Origin: Candidatus Nanopelagicales bacterium
Lineage (GTDB): Bacteria > Actinomycetota > Actinomycetes > S36-B12
Reading direction: 5' to 3'
Length of the DNA: 64,000 nucleotides
NCBI GenBank assembly: GCA_017857175.1
Contig: JAFMDS010000006.1
Span: 1 to 64,000, forward strand
How positions within the stretch are numbered: the stretch's first letter is position 1; every line of letters begins with the position of its first letter. The notes under the pieces were generated by a model that worked only from the letters and a program-made list of their open reading frames with translations, had not been told where the DNA came from and made no database searches. The position numbers and the translations under genes were made by a program. This document shows positions 51,786-60,382 of this stretch, in pieces.

Positions 51786-53054
51786 TCAACTGGGTTCTGG
51801 TGTGCCTTCGGTTGAAAGCTCGGGCTCAAAACGCTGGTCAAAGGCCGTGGTGAGTATCGGGCTGGTCAGCTCGATCTGCCAATCACGGGCACCGCCCTGT
51901 CTCATTTGGTGCGCAAGGCCTTCTAAGGAGTCGATTGGCTCATTCCAGCATAGGCGACGCAGAAGGTCTGGCTGAAGGATATTTTCCATCGGAATCTGGA
52001 TGCGTTCGGAGAGTTCTGAGATGGCAGCTCGCGCGTACTCGAGTCGGGCAAATGCGTCGGGGTTCTTATCAGCCCAGGCCCGAGGCGGGGGTGGACCCTC
52101 ACCACGGGGAGGCTTACCCGGTAACTCAGATTCACCAAGGCTTCTAGCCCGTTCGATCGCAGAAAACCACTGATGTTCATATCTCTTGGCACCCCGCCCA
52201 TTGAACTCTTTGATGGATATCAGATCTTTAACTGACGAGGGGTTACTAGCAGCAGCCGCAACAATTGCCCTGTCAGGCAGGATGCGGCCCGGCGCTATGT
52301 CGCGACGGCGAGCAATGTCATCGCGGGTTATCCAAAGTTCGCGAGCGATGCCTCTGCCCAGTGGAGTTTTTAGTGCGTGTACCCCAGATGTGCGGCGCCA
52401 TCCTTCTCCAGTTTGCGCCCGAGGTTCCCAACTCAGCAGGGCGGTAAATTCTTGCTGAGCATATTCCCACTTGCCCGTGGAATGAAGGTCCGCTGCCAAA
52501 GAATCTCGCAATTCGACGAGTAGCTCAACATCTAATGCGGCATACCTGAGCATTTCATTCGTGAGTGGGCGCATTGACCAATTGGCGGCGCCATGCCCTT
52601 TTTCTAGGTGGGCTCCCAATTCGGCATCGATCAATGCGGCCAAACCAACTCGCTCGCGCCCCAGCAGGCGCCCCGCGAGTTCTGTGTCAAAAAGAGCGCT
52701 TGGATGCATTCCCACTTCGCGTAAACAGTCAAGATCCTGCGTGGCTGCATGCAAAATCCATTCGATGCCAGCGGTGGCCTCCTGCACCACGGAAAGGTCC
52801 TTGAATGATGTGGGGTCAATGAGTGCTGTTCCCGCACCCTCACGGCGCAACTGAATGAGGTAAGCACGCTGTGAATAGGTAAATCCTGACGCCCGCTCTG
52901 CATCTAGGGCCAGAGGTCCGTGGCCGTCAGCGAGTTTGTGGGTGTAGTCGCGCAAACGAAGTTCTGTTGTTATGACCTCGGGCAGTGGCTCGCGAAGGGC
53001 GAAGGGTTCTCTTGCTACGTCCTCGAGTTCTTCATCCACGACGGCGAGCCGCAT
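51786..53054 (-). CDS. RNase D-like 3'-5' exonuclease with HRDC domain
   Basis: A 422-residue DEDD-type nuclease. The exonuclease domain shows PLALDAERASGF (DxE), ATQDLDCL (Asp) and YAALDVELLVEL (Tyr/Asp); an HRDC domain follows (RDDIARRRDIAPGRILPDRAIVAAA). The arrangement with DUF3000 directly upstream and dxs nearby is the same as Mycobacterium Rv2681-Rv2680. It overlaps the DUF3000 stop by 23 bases; GTG 53039 would be an alternative start. It probably trims tRNA or other stable RNA. Confidence 0.9.
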   Translation of the reverse strand: MRLAVVDEELEDVAREPFALREPLPEVITTELRLRDYTHKLADGHGPLALDAERASGFTYSQRAYLIQLRREGAGTALIDPTSFKDLSVVQEATAGIEWILHAATQDLDCLREVGMHPSALFDTELAGRLLGRERVGLAALIDAELGAHLEKGHGAANWSMRPLTNEMLRYAALDVELLVELRDSLAADLHSTGKWEYAQQEFTALLSWEPRAQTGEGWRRTSGVHALKTPLGRGIARELWITRDDIARRRDIAPGRILPDRAIVAAAASNPSSVKDLISIKEFNGRGAKRYEHQWFSAIERARSLGESELPGKPPRGEGPPPPRAWADKNPDAFARLEYARAAISELSERIQIPMENILQPDLLRRLCWNEPIDSLEGLAHQMRQGGARDWQIELTSPILTTAFDQRFEPELSTEGTPEPS

Positions 53055-53619
53055 TAACGTGTACTACCCCAGCAGGAATGGGCGTTAACCCTCCAGCGAA
53101 CTCCATGCAGGATACCCACGCATTGAGATGCATTGCCAGATCGTCCAGCGGCTGGCCAGTGGCAGATTCTTCTGGGGTCCAGGAACTGCGAACTTCAACG
53201 AATCCATCCGACGGTCGGTCAGAAAGTGAGCCGAATGACTCCCCGAAATTTGTGGTGACGGTTCCGCCAAGTTCCGTAATACGTAGGTTCGTCGTGGACT
53301 CGGTAACCCAACTCCAAGCGACAGGGCGTACTAATTCGTCATTGAGCACATCAGGCTCGAGTGCCGCTCGAAAAAACACGACGACTCTAAATGTACCCGC
53401 CCATTCGTCGACGCCATCAGGATCATGGAGCAGCACGAATCTGCCAGAAAAGGAGTCGTCGTCTAAGTCAGTTGGTTCAGCCGTCATTGCGAGCGCAAAG
53501 GGTGCCAGGCGCGATGGCGCAGGTACCTCAGTAACGCTGATATCAGCACGCAGGGCAACCGCTCGAATTTTCTCCACAGCCGAGGTAAACGTTTCAGCTT
53601 GAGAAGTTACGGTACGCAC
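53032..53619 (-). CDS. DUF3000 family protein
   Basis: A 195-residue actinobacterial protein, unknown function, always next to the HRDC nuclease. Key parts are VPAPSRLAPFALAMTAEP, FVLLHDPDGVDEWAGTFRVVVFFRAALEPD and AWSWVTESTTN. It starts with ATG (MRTVTSQAETF), and its last 23 bases overlap the nuclease start. Confidence 0.92.
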   Translation of the reverse strand: MRTVTSQAETFTSAVEKIRAVALRADISVTEVPAPSRLAPFALAMTAEPTDLDDDSFSGRFVLLHDPDGVDEWAGTFRVVVFFRAALEPDVLNDELVRPVAWSWVTESTTNLRITELGGTVTTNFGESFGSLSDRPSDGFVEVRSSWTPEESATGQPLDDLAMHLNAWVSCMEFAGGLTPIPAGVVHVNAARRRG

Positions 53620-53692
53620 CGCTTTAGGTTAATCAAGTTGCATGATCAGATGCAGCTGCCGCGCCGAAACCCAGATATACTTCTAATGAATT

Positions 53693-54151
53693 CTAATTTG
53701 TCTCTGCAAAATTGACGCTGATTGAATTTATGCAAAAGCGCAAATCGGTGGGTGTATCGAATCCTTCGCCCTCAAAAACATGTCCAAGGTGGCCGCCGCA
53801 GTTGGCACACCGAACCTCAGTTCGAATCCGACCCCCGGATCGATCCTCCAAGTACAAAACACGATCCTGTGCGAGGGGTGTGTAGAAGCTCGGCCACCCG
53901 CATTGCGAATCGAATTTTGTGTCGCTGGTGAACAGTTCGCTTCCACATGCGCGGCACGAATACGTGCCCTTGGCCTTGTTGTCGGTAAATTCCCCCTGAA
54001 AGGCTGGTTCCGTGCCAGATTTACGTAGAACCTGGTACTCGGCGGGACTGAGCCGTTCATTCCATTCGGCTTCGCTCAAGACAACGGGAAATGGTGTTCC
54101 ATCTGGGCGCAATGGGCCATCGTTGGCGGGGTCTGAATGTGACATGCGCAC
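53693..54151 (-). CDS. msrB: Peptide-methionine (R)-S-oxide reductase
   Basis: MsrB repairs the R form of methionine sulfoxide in proteins. The 152-residue protein has the two zinc CxxC pairs (YSCRACGSELF and VRCANCGGHLGHVF) and the catalytic Cys in RFCINSISVNF. The start could be ATG 54145 (MSHSDPAND) or 54151. It diverges from the Nudix-like gene 53 bases away. Confidence 0.95.
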   Translation of the reverse strand: MRMSHSDPANDGPLRPDGTPFPVVLSEAEWNERLSPAEYQVLRKSGTEPAFQGEFTDNKAKGTYSCRACGSELFTSDTKFDSQCGWPSFYTPLAQDRVLYLEDRSGGRIRTEVRCANCGGHLGHVFEGEGFDTPTDLRFCINSISVNFAETN

Positions 54152-54204
54152 AGCCTATGTCGCATTTATCGGTGTCGCATCATTAATCGTGCGAAGATGG
54201 GCTC

Positions 54205-54744
54205 GTGCTATTCGACCTCTTGGAAAATTCTGGTGCCTGGCTCTCTGATCAAGACTTGGATCAGGCCCGGGCAAATCTCCCAATCGTTTACGTTGATGCA
54301 ATTCCGGTTCGAGTCGATTCATCGGGAACTGTCACTGAAGTCGGGTTGCTTCTTCGGGCATTGCCAGATGGCACGATCAGTCGGGCGATAGTCTCCGGTC
54401 GAGTTCTGTATCGGGAACGAATCCGTGACGCCATCATGAGGCATATTGAGAAGGATCTTGGCCCGTTGGCCTTTCCCAAATTGCCTGCGTCACCACAACC
54501 GTTCACCGTAGTTGAGTACTTCCCCGATCCCACCGTGACGGGGTTCCACGACCCGCGCCAACATGCCATCTCACTGGCATATGTCGTGCCCGTGGAAGGC
54601 GAATGCGTCCCCTCCCAGGATTCACTGGACCTCATGTGGGTAAGTCCTGCGGATGCAACAAGCCCAGAATTTGAGGCAGAAATAGTTGGGGGACAGGGAC
54701 GATTGGTGCGCATGGCGCTCGCGCATTGTGGTTTGTTGTTGTGA
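54205..54744 (+). CDS. DUF4916 (Nudix-fold) protein
   Basis: A 179-residue protein of the DUF4916 group, which has a Nudix fold. The N-terminal LPIVYVDAIPVRVDSSGTVTEVGLLLRA and RAIVSGRVLYRERIRDAIMRHIEKDLG correspond to the fold's sheet and helix, but the canonical Nudix box GX5EX7REUXEEXGU is not intact, so hydrolase activity is uncertain. It starts at GTG 54205, diverges from msrB, and ends two bases before the crotonase stop on the other strand. Confidence 0.85.
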   Translation: MLFDLLENSGAWLSDQDLDQARANLPIVYVDAIPVRVDSSGTVTEVGLLLRALPDGTISRAIVSGRVLYRERIRDAIMRHIEKDLGPLAFPKLPASPQPFTVVEYFPDPTVTGFHDPRQHAISLAYVVPVEGECVPSQDSLDLMWVSPADATSPEFEAEIVGGQGRLVRMALAHCGLLL

Positions 54745-54745
54745 A

Positions 54746-55543
54746 TTAACTCGGATAACCCGCAAAATTCGGTGGCTGTTTATTGGCTTTCCCGATCAAA
54801 GCTTGCTGTAAGTCTTCCCTTTTGAACGCGTGAGCCATCTCCGTGAAAGCATCGTCAGCAGCAGGATTGAACTCGGCCAACTGACCTCGCATGATTTGGG
54901 CTTTTATCACCGCAACCGAAGCGGGTGAGCAGTTAGTCACGAGGTCGCGCGCATACGCGTAGGCATCTGCAAGTGGATCGTTAGATGCGCAATGAACCAG
55001 TTTCATATCCGCGGCCTCGGCCCCTGAAATCGTTCGACCGCTAATGAGCAAATCAGTTGCTTGCCCTAGACCGATCAGGCGGGGTAATAGCCAGGCAACG
55101 CCGTACTCTGCAATGAGTCCCAGCCGAACAAATGTCGTGCTCAATTTTGCATCGACGTGGGCAAATCTAACGTCAGCGCTAATTGCGATGACAAATCCAA
55201 GTCCGGCCGCGGGACCGTTGATTGCAGTGATTACGGGTGTTCCAAGGTGGATGATTTTCCCAGGCACCGTTCGGTGGCTTTGCCCATCAAGAAACCCCTG
55301 AACGACTTCAGGGTCCGTGCCCAAGACGCTCAAGTCCGCGCCGGAGCAGAAGCCTCTGCCAGAGCCTGTAACCACGATTGCACGGACCTGTGGGTCCGCA
55401 TCCGCGCGGTCGAGCAAGTCTGAATATGCATGAATCATCTCGGGTCTCAGAGCATTGAGTTTCTCTGGACGATTGAAAGTAATGGTGGCAATGTGGTCCT
55501 GGACGCTGTATAGGACGAAATCATTCCTGGCGGATTCGGTCAT
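54746..55543 (-). CDS. Crotonase/enoyl-CoA hydratase family protein
   Basis: A 265-residue crotonase with ITFNRPEKLNALRPEMIH, the oxyanion-hole loops SGRGFCSGADLSVLG and AINGPAAGLGFVIAISADVRF, and FVRLGLIAEYGVAWLLPRLIG. The two Glu residues used by hydratases are replaced (GLGFVIA and FVRLG), while an acid in LIAEYG is present, so it may be an isomerase, a lyase or another crotonase rather than a true hydratase. Many actinobacterial EchA paralogues share this pattern. Confidence 0.88.
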   Translation of the reverse strand: MTESARNDFVLYSVQDHIATITFNRPEKLNALRPEMIHAYSDLLDRADADPQVRAIVVTGSGRGFCSGADLSVLGTDPEVVQGFLDGQSHRTVPGKIIHLGTPVITAINGPAAGLGFVIAISADVRFAHVDAKLSTTFVRLGLIAEYGVAWLLPRLIGLGQATDLLISGRTISGAEAADMKLVHCASNDPLADAYAYARDLVTNCSPASVAVIKAQIMRGQLAEFNPAADDAFTEMAHAFKREDLQQALIGKANKQPPNFAGYPS

Positions 55544-55643
55544 GGCTTATTCATACCAGCAAATGATCGGGTGAATGTCGTAGACTCCAATTGCAGGTTG
55601 AACGAGGTCTGTTGTAGTGAGCGATTCTTAGGGGAGTGCACCA

Positions 55644-55913
55644 ATGTCACAGAATTTTGCAAAATCGGGAGCGAAAAAGAAGGGCATGACAATCACCTGG
55701 CGGGGGATAGTCCTCATCGTCATAGTTGTGATCTTGATCGTGTTCGGCGTTCAGAATCTCAACTCAGCAACCATTAGTTTCCTTGGTTTTGATGTCAGTG
55801 TTCCCGTCTGGCTGCTTGTGCCAGGGACGTTCATTCTTGGAATGGTCTTTGGGGGCGTTGTCAAAGGCACGGCTCGAAAACTGCGCAAACCGCACCCTGA
55901 GGTGAAGGGCTAG
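55644..55913 (+). CDS. LapA-domain (DUF1049) membrane protein
   Basis: An 89-residue protein with two membrane segments, GIVLIVIVVILIVFGVQNLNSATISF and VPVWLLVPGTFILGMVFGGVV, separated by the short FLGFDVS loop, the layout of LapA/YciM-type lipopolysaccharide assembly A domains. In actinobacteria its role is unknown. GGGGAG lies before the ATG. It overlaps the convergent acidic-protein gene by four bases. Confidence 0.9.
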   Translation: MSQNFAKSGAKKKGMTITWRGIVLIVIVVILIVFGVQNLNSATISFLGFDVSVPVWLLVPGTFILGMVFGGVVKGTARKLRKPHPEVKG

Positions 55914-56362
55914 TCCTGATAAGGGTCAATTCCGAGCGCCGTTTTGTCTTCATCGGTCAATGGTCCAACAGGCTCATCAAATTGGTCAAAGTTTGGATCT
56001 GCACGTTGTTCGTTGGTCTCATCATCGAGATACTCATCTGATTCAACAATATGCATGGCGGCGCTTTCGGCCGGAATGTACGGCGAGGGGTTCAAGCCAC
56101 CCGCGTGCATTGGGTCATCACTTGAGTCTTCAGCATCCTCCATGGCCAAGGTTTCTTCCGTATCCTCCAACGGATACGACAACCCATCAAGTGATCCCTC
56201 ACCGCCATACTCCCCGGATGTTCCTCGAATGGCGTTCCGGGCAGCTTCTGCCTCCATGATCATGGTAAGTCGATCCGCTTGATCTGCGGAGTCACCGCTC
56301 GGATCGGTCATATCAACAGTTGATTGGGCGATTTGCGCAGGATCAATTTCCTCATGGCTCAT
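55910..56362 (-). CDS. Acidic low-complexity protein, unknown function
   Basis: A 150-residue, strongly acidic protein with no membrane segment or Cys (DPSGDSADQADRL, EDTEETLAMEDAEDSSDDP, YLDDETNEQRADPNFDQFDEP). A short conserved-looking C-terminus (LTDEDKTALGIDPYQD) could be the functional part. It is probably largely disordered. It diverges from the desaturase gene across 67 bases that contain an inverted repeat. I do not recognise a family. Confidence 0.7.
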   Translation of the reverse strand: MSHEEIDPAQIAQSTVDMTDPSGDSADQADRLTMIMEAEAARNAIRGTSGEYGGEGSLDGLSYPLEDTEETLAMEDAEDSSDDPMHAGGLNPSPYIPAESAAMHIVESDEYLDDETNEQRADPNFDQFDEPVGPLTDEDKTALGIDPYQD

Positions 56363-56388
56363 GACAAGAATCTACTCTGCATTTGCCT

Positions 56389-56434
56389 GTCATGTGACCT
56401 GGGAAAATATTCCATGCCAGACTAGTCACATGAC
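56389..56434. promoter_or_regulatory. Inverted repeat across the desaturase promoter
   Basis: GTCATGTGAC (56389-56398) and GTCACATGAC (56425-56434) are perfect 10-base inverted arms 26 bases apart. The right arm covers the desaturase ATG at 56430. TTGCCT (56384) and ATATTC/TATTCC (56407) are possible -35 and -10 elements, so the left arm would lie in the promoter spacer. No ribosome-binding site precedes the ATG. Confidence 0.55.
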
Positions 56435-57371
56435 CGCTTTTGCTGAGGATCTTGCAACACTCGACCTGCTCACCCAACTGGAACCCGTGGTTGAACAAGA
56501 ACTCAATCGACACATCACACAAGCGAAAGAATGGTTTCCCCACGATTACGTTCCATGGGACGAGGCAACAAACTTCGCTCACCTCGGTGGTGAAGACTGG
56601 ACTCCGGAACAACGCCGCTTTAGTGAGGCTGCTCGGACGAGTCTCATAATTAATCTGCTGACCGAGGACAACCTTCCCAGTTACCACCATGAGATCGCCA
56701 CCATATTTGGGCGCGATGGCGCATGGGGTGAATGGGTTGGGCGTTGGACCGCTGAAGAAGGACGGCATGGCACCGCCATCAGGGACTACTTAGTCGTCAC
56801 ACGCGCTGTCGACCCTGTTGCATTGGAGCGCGCTCGCATGGTGCATATGCAGGAAGGGTTCCAGGCAATACACCCGGGGATTTTGGCAGGCTTGTCCTAC
56901 GTCTCATTCCAAGAATTAGCCACTCGCGTCTCGCATCGCAACACGGGCGTGGCAACAGGAGACCCCATCGCTGAAGCATTGCTTCAGCGCATTGCTCTAG
57001 ATGAGAATTTGCACATGATTTTCTATCGAAACCTCCTGGCTGCGGCATTGGAGATTGCTCCGGACCCAACGATGGTTGCGATCTTGAAGAGTGTTCGAGA
57101 TTTCGCCATGCCTGGTCACGGGATCGACGGATTCCAGCGCAAGGCAGTCGAGATCGCAGTTGCTGGAATCTATGACCTAAAACAGCACCGTGACGAGGTC
57201 CTCATGCCCGTGTTGCGCAAGTGGAAGATCTTCGACCGTAATGATTTCGGTGCAGAGGGAAATGCGGCCAGAGAAGAACTGGCGGAAATTCTCGCTGATA
57301 TGGATGTCAACGTGAATCGGTTCGAAGAGCGACGCGAGGCCTTGAAAGCACGACTGAGTTCCAGAGACTGA
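56430..57371 (+). CDS. Acyl-ACP desaturase (diiron, soluble)
   Basis: A 313-residue ferritin-like diiron desaturase that introduces a double bond into acyl-ACP or acyl-CoA, adjusting membrane fluidity. Iron ligands are visible in NLLTEDNLPSYH, GRWTAEEGRHGTAIRDYL (ExxH) and LDENLHMIFYRN (second ExxH). Electrons would come from ferredoxin, for which an FprA reductase is in this window. ATG 56430 is used; the ORF-track start at 56361 lies in the promoter region. The start is covered by an inverted repeat. Confidence 0.92.
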   Translation: MTAFAEDLATLDLLTQLEPVVEQELNRHITQAKEWFPHDYVPWDEATNFAHLGGEDWTPEQRRFSEAARTSLIINLLTEDNLPSYHHEIATIFGRDGAWGEWVGRWTAEEGRHGTAIRDYLVVTRAVDPVALERARMVHMQEGFQAIHPGILAGLSYVSFQELATRVSHRNTGVATGDPIAEALLQRIALDENLHMIFYRNLLAAALEIAPDPTMVAILKSVRDFAMPGHGIDGFQRKAVEIAVAGIYDLKQHRDEVLMPVLRKWKIFDRNDFGAEGNAAREELAEILADMDVNVNRFEERREALKARLSSRD

Positions 57372-57407
57372 CGTTTTCCGTTTTCACGAGATGATAAGAG
57401 CCCGAAT

Positions 57408-57444
57408 GCGGTGATTTACCGTGTTTACACGGTACTGAAACCGC
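57408..57444 (+). terminator. Nested hairpin after the desaturase
   Basis: GCGGT (57408-57412) pairs with ACCGC (57440-57444) and inside it ACCGTGT pairs with ACACGGT (57418-57433). It begins 37 bases after the desaturase stop. No T-run follows, so the terminator call is tentative. The rest of 57445-57576 shows nothing recognisable. Confidence 0.4.
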
Positions 57445-57576
57445 CGCAGAGTAATTCACGTTTTCAGGCAATGCCCTGCGACGCCCGGGTGAGTCAATGC
57501 CTAAGAGCACACTCGAACCTGGCTGCAGAGGAAGATTTTTCAACGGGAAGATGATGAAGCACAAGTGCAATGTTTG

Positions 57577-57661
57577 TGTCCGAGGGGGGACTTGAACCCC
57601 CATGCCCTTTTGGGGCACTAGCACCTCAAGCTAGCGCGTCTGCCTATTCCGCCACCCGGAC
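57577..57661 (-). tRNA. tRNA-Leu (anticodon GAG)
   Basis: A complete class II tRNA on the minus strand. The 7-bp acceptor stem is GTCCGGG with CTCGGAC, the D arm GCGGAATAGGCAGACGC, the anticodon stem CTAGC/GCTAG with loop TTGAGGT (anticodon GAG), the long variable arm TGCCCCAAAAGGGCA typical of tRNA-Leu, and the T arm GGGGGTTCAAGTCCCCC. The 3' CCA is not encoded. TATAGT about 25 bases upstream on the minus strand is a likely -10. Confidence 0.95.
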
Positions 57662-57800
57662 TGGGTTACCGCTTGCGCGGCGAAGCGCAACTATACCCGC
57701 GGTCGTAATCGCTCCTTCACCCCCTCAGAATTGTGGGTCTGGATGTCCTGTTTGTGATCAGAGACCCAATTCGCGTTGCTCAAGATGGCATGATCAGTAC

Positions 57801-59150
57801 ATGAGCCCTGATCCACATGCGTATTCGTTGAGTTCATCGCAGCGACAAGCGCTGGAATCAGATGTCATCTCTCTGACCCAAGAGCTGATTCGCATTGACA
57901 CGAGCAATTGGGGTGATTCGCCTGAAACTGTCGGTGAGGCAGAGGCCGCTGAATACTGCGCTGCTCGCCTTGCCGAAGTTGGTTGGCACCCTGAGGTGAT
58001 CACGACTTCTTCGGACACTCGTCGGGGCTTGGTCTGTCGAATTCCGGGCACGGACCCGAATGCGAATGCCATCGTTGTTCACGGACATCTGGATGTGGTG
58101 CCGGCCATGGCACATGAATGGACCCATCCACCATTTGCTGCCGAGATCGCCGATGGCTTCATCTGGGGTCGCGGTGCGGTGGATATGAAAAATATGGATG
58201 CCATGATCTTGGCCATCGCGCGTCATTGGGGCAGGGAAGGCATTCGACCACGTCGGGACACCATCATTGTCTTTTTCCCAGACGAAGAAGCGGGTATGCA
58301 GCATGGTTCCCAGTGGTTTGTGCGCAATCGGCCCGATATTTTTGAAGGGGCAACTGAGGCAATCGGCGAGGTTGGCGGTTTTTCGATCTCCGTTCGCGAT
58401 GATCTACGGCTGTACCCGATCCAGACGGCAGAGAAGGGAATTCGCTGGCTTCGATTGCGCGCAGCCGCCCGAGCCGGGCACGGATCGATGATTCATACTG
58501 ACAATGCGGTAACTGAGTTAGCTCGTGCCGTGACAAGGGTCGGCGAACACAAGTGGCCGATTCGAAGGACGAAAACTGTAGATCAGTTCCTTGCTTCTTT
58601 GAGTGATGCCTATGGAGTAGAAATTGACCCGGCTGACAGCGAGGGACTCGTTTCAAAACTTGGAACTCTTGGGCTCCTAGTTGGCGCCACCATGCAGAAC
58701 ACTGCCAACCCTTCCATGTTGCAGGCTGGCTACAAGGTGAACGTAATTCCAAGCGAAGCTGTTGCCTACGTCGATGGGCGTGTATTGCCAGGATATGAAC
58801 ATGAATTCGATGCGACCATTCGCGAGTTGGTTGGTCAGTCCATTGAGATGGAGTACATGAGTCATGACATTGCAATCGAGGCTCCGTTTGACACATTAAC
58901 GGTGGATCTCATGGCGAGTGTTCTTCGGGCTGAAGACCCACAAGCGCTAACGGTTCCCTACATGATTTCTGGCGGTACTGACGCGAAAGCTTTGTCGAGC
59001 CTAGAAATTGACTGCTACGGATTTTCTCCACTTCAGATGCCAGCGGACCTAGATTATTGGCGCCTGTTCCATGGCGTGGACGAGCGAGTACCCGTGGATG
59101 GCCTGAAATTTGGTGTTCGGACTCTTGATCGATTCATGCAGTCCGTATAG
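57801..59150 (+). CDS. M20 family metallopeptidase
   Basis: A 449-residue dizinc peptidase/deacylase. Metal ligands are in VVHGHLDVVPA (His, Asp), WGRGAVDMKNMDA (bridging Asp), FFPDEEAGMQHG (Glu pair) and a late His; the dimerisation lid contains AGHGSMIHTDNA. The group includes dipeptidases, succinyl-diaminopimelate desuccinylase-like and N-acyl-amino-acid hydrolases. ATG 57801 is the start; the longer ORF-track version reads through the tRNA-Leu gene. No signal peptide. Confidence 0.9.
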   Translation: MSPDPHAYSLSSSQRQALESDVISLTQELIRIDTSNWGDSPETVGEAEAAEYCAARLAEVGWHPEVITTSSDTRRGLVCRIPGTDPNANAIVVHGHLDVVPAMAHEWTHPPFAAEIADGFIWGRGAVDMKNMDAMILAIARHWGREGIRPRRDTIIVFFPDEEAGMQHGSQWFVRNRPDIFEGATEAIGEVGGFSISVRDDLRLYPIQTAEKGIRWLRLRAAARAGHGSMIHTDNAVTELARAVTRVGEHKWPIRRTKTVDQFLASLSDAYGVEIDPADSEGLVSKLGTLGLLVGATMQNTANPSMLQAGYKVNVIPSEAVAYVDGRVLPGYEHEFDATIRELVGQSIEMEYMSHDIAIEAPFDTLTVDLMASVLRAEDPQALTVPYMISGGTDAKALSSLEIDCYGFSPLQMPADLDYWRLFHGVDERVPVDGLKFGVRTLDRFMQSV

Positions 59151-59338
59151 GACGCATGACCTTTCTTTTGAGTCTTATCTTTTTGCGCCCATCCCTGAAG
59201 ATTCGAGTCTGATCCAATTCCCAGCGTCCACGTTCAGCTTTAAAAGTGAGAAGTTCTCGTGTCTCTTCACGCCCTGTTTCCCGAGAGAATGAAATCTCTC
59301 GAAATTCCCAGACTGTTTCCCGACTCGAACCCATGCTG
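59151..59338. other. Intergenic region with small repeats
   Basis: CTGTTTCCCGA occurs twice (59274-59284 and 59313-59323), 39 bases apart. CGAGAGA and TCTCTCG (59282-59301) form a 7-bp stem within it. I see no gene, although a minus-strand reading frame with an Arg/Glu-rich composition crosses it. Confidence 0.45.
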
Positions 59339-60322
59339 CTAGCGCCTCTGCGCCCATCCCGCTTCTGGGTAGCCCATCGCGGGCTCTGAAATATCGTCGA
59401 GTGCCGCATGGATTTCTGAGGGCAGTTGCAGTTCTAAACTTCCCAAGGCCAAAACCAACTGTGCAGCAGTTCTGGCACCGAGTATTGGTGCCACAACCCC
59501 GGGCCGATCACGCAACCAGGCGAGTGCGACCTCCGCCGGACTGGCACCGAGGCCTTCCGCAGCCGTCGCGACTGCATCGACAATCCTTCTTGCCCGCTCA
59601 TCGTTGTAGGCGTTCACAAATGAACTGGTGTCCGGATTGGCACCCCTCGAGTCAATTGGTATTGAGTGCCGATATTTACCGGTCAAGACACCTCGACCCA
59701 ATGGGGACCAGGGAAGGATACCTATGCCTAGGGCTTCAGCTGATGGAATGATCTCCCGTTCAATCCCGCGCTCTAACAGGGAGTACTCCATTTGTGTTGT
59801 CACAATTGGAGCCAGTGGCCCCTTAACCTGTTGCAGCGTGCAAGCACGCGTTGTTTGCCAACCCGAGTAGTTGGAAATTCCGACATAACGAACTTTGCCA
59901 CTCGATACTGCTTGATCGATGGCACTTAGGGTTTCATCGATTGGGGTGTTCGGATCCCAGGCGTGCATTTGCCATAGATCTATGGTTTCAACGTCCAGGC
60001 GTTTGAGGCTTCTTTCCAGCGCCGCCAGTAGATGTTTGCGACTTGCATCAAACCTGCGCTCAGTATTGGGAAGCGAGACCGCTTTGGTCGCTAGCACGAT
60101 TTGATCACGACATTCAAATTCCTGAATCAAAGTGCCAAGCAACTCTTCGCTGACACCATCGACGTAGACATCGGCCGTATCAATCAAGTTTCCACCAGCG
60201 TCAAGAAATGCAGCCAGTTGATCCCGAGCGTCATATTCATCCGTAGTGCGACCCCACGTCATGGTCCCAAGAGCTAACGCGCCGACCCGAATACCTGAGT
60301 TTCCCAGTGGTCTCATTTGCAT
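59339..60322 (-). CDS. Aldo/keto reductase
   Basis: A 327-residue NADPH-dependent aldo/keto reductase. The catalytic tetrad positions are visible: Asp and Tyr in LIDTADVYVDG, Lys in IVLATKAVSLP, and His in LWQMHAWDPNTP. The NADPH-binding end reads GARTAAQLVLALGSLELQLP. The substrate is unknown. It diverges from the F420-dependent LLM oxidoreductase over 60 bases that carry an inverted repeat, so both may answer to one regulator. Confidence 0.92.
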   Translation of the reverse strand: MQMRPLGNSGIRVGALALGTMTWGRTTDEYDARDQLAAFLDAGGNLIDTADVYVDGVSEELLGTLIQEFECRDQIVLATKAVSLPNTERRFDASRKHLLAALERSLKRLDVETIDLWQMHAWDPNTPIDETLSAIDQAVSSGKVRYVGISNYSGWQTTRACTLQQVKGPLAPIVTTQMEYSLLERGIEREIIPSAEALGIGILPWSPLGRGVLTGKYRHSIPIDSRGANPDTSSFVNAYNDERARRIVDAVATAAEGLGASPAEVALAWLRDRPGVVAPILGARTAAQLVLALGSLELQLPSEIHAALDDISEPAMGYPEAGWAQRR

Positions 60323-60331
60323 GGCTCAACC

Positions 60332-60365
60332 GTATCCCGCATGGGCCTCGCATATGCGGATACGA
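60332..60365. promoter_or_regulatory. Inverted repeat between aldo/keto reductase and LLM genes
   Basis: CGTATCC (60332-60338) and GGATACG (60359-60365) are perfect inverted arms 20 bases apart in the 60-base divergent gap, a position suited to an operator controlling both genes. Confidence 0.45.
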
Positions 60366-60382
60366 CGCCGTAGGCTGCTCCC

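Noticed and set aside
53810-53830. TTCGAATCC sequence like a tRNA T-loop
   Set aside because: It lies in the msrB coding region and no cloverleaf can be drawn around it.
57570-57800. N-terminal extension of the M20 peptidase ORF
   Set aside because: It reads through the tRNA-Leu gene in antisense; ATG 57801 fits the family N-terminus.
58264-58896. 210-residue ORF antisense to the M20 peptidase
   Set aside because: Low-quality composition and complete overlap with a conserved gene.
59134-59409. 91-residue Arg/Glu-rich minus-strand ORF
   Set aside because: It overlaps the aldo/keto reductase end in another frame; its SRET repeat only reflects the DNA direct repeat.
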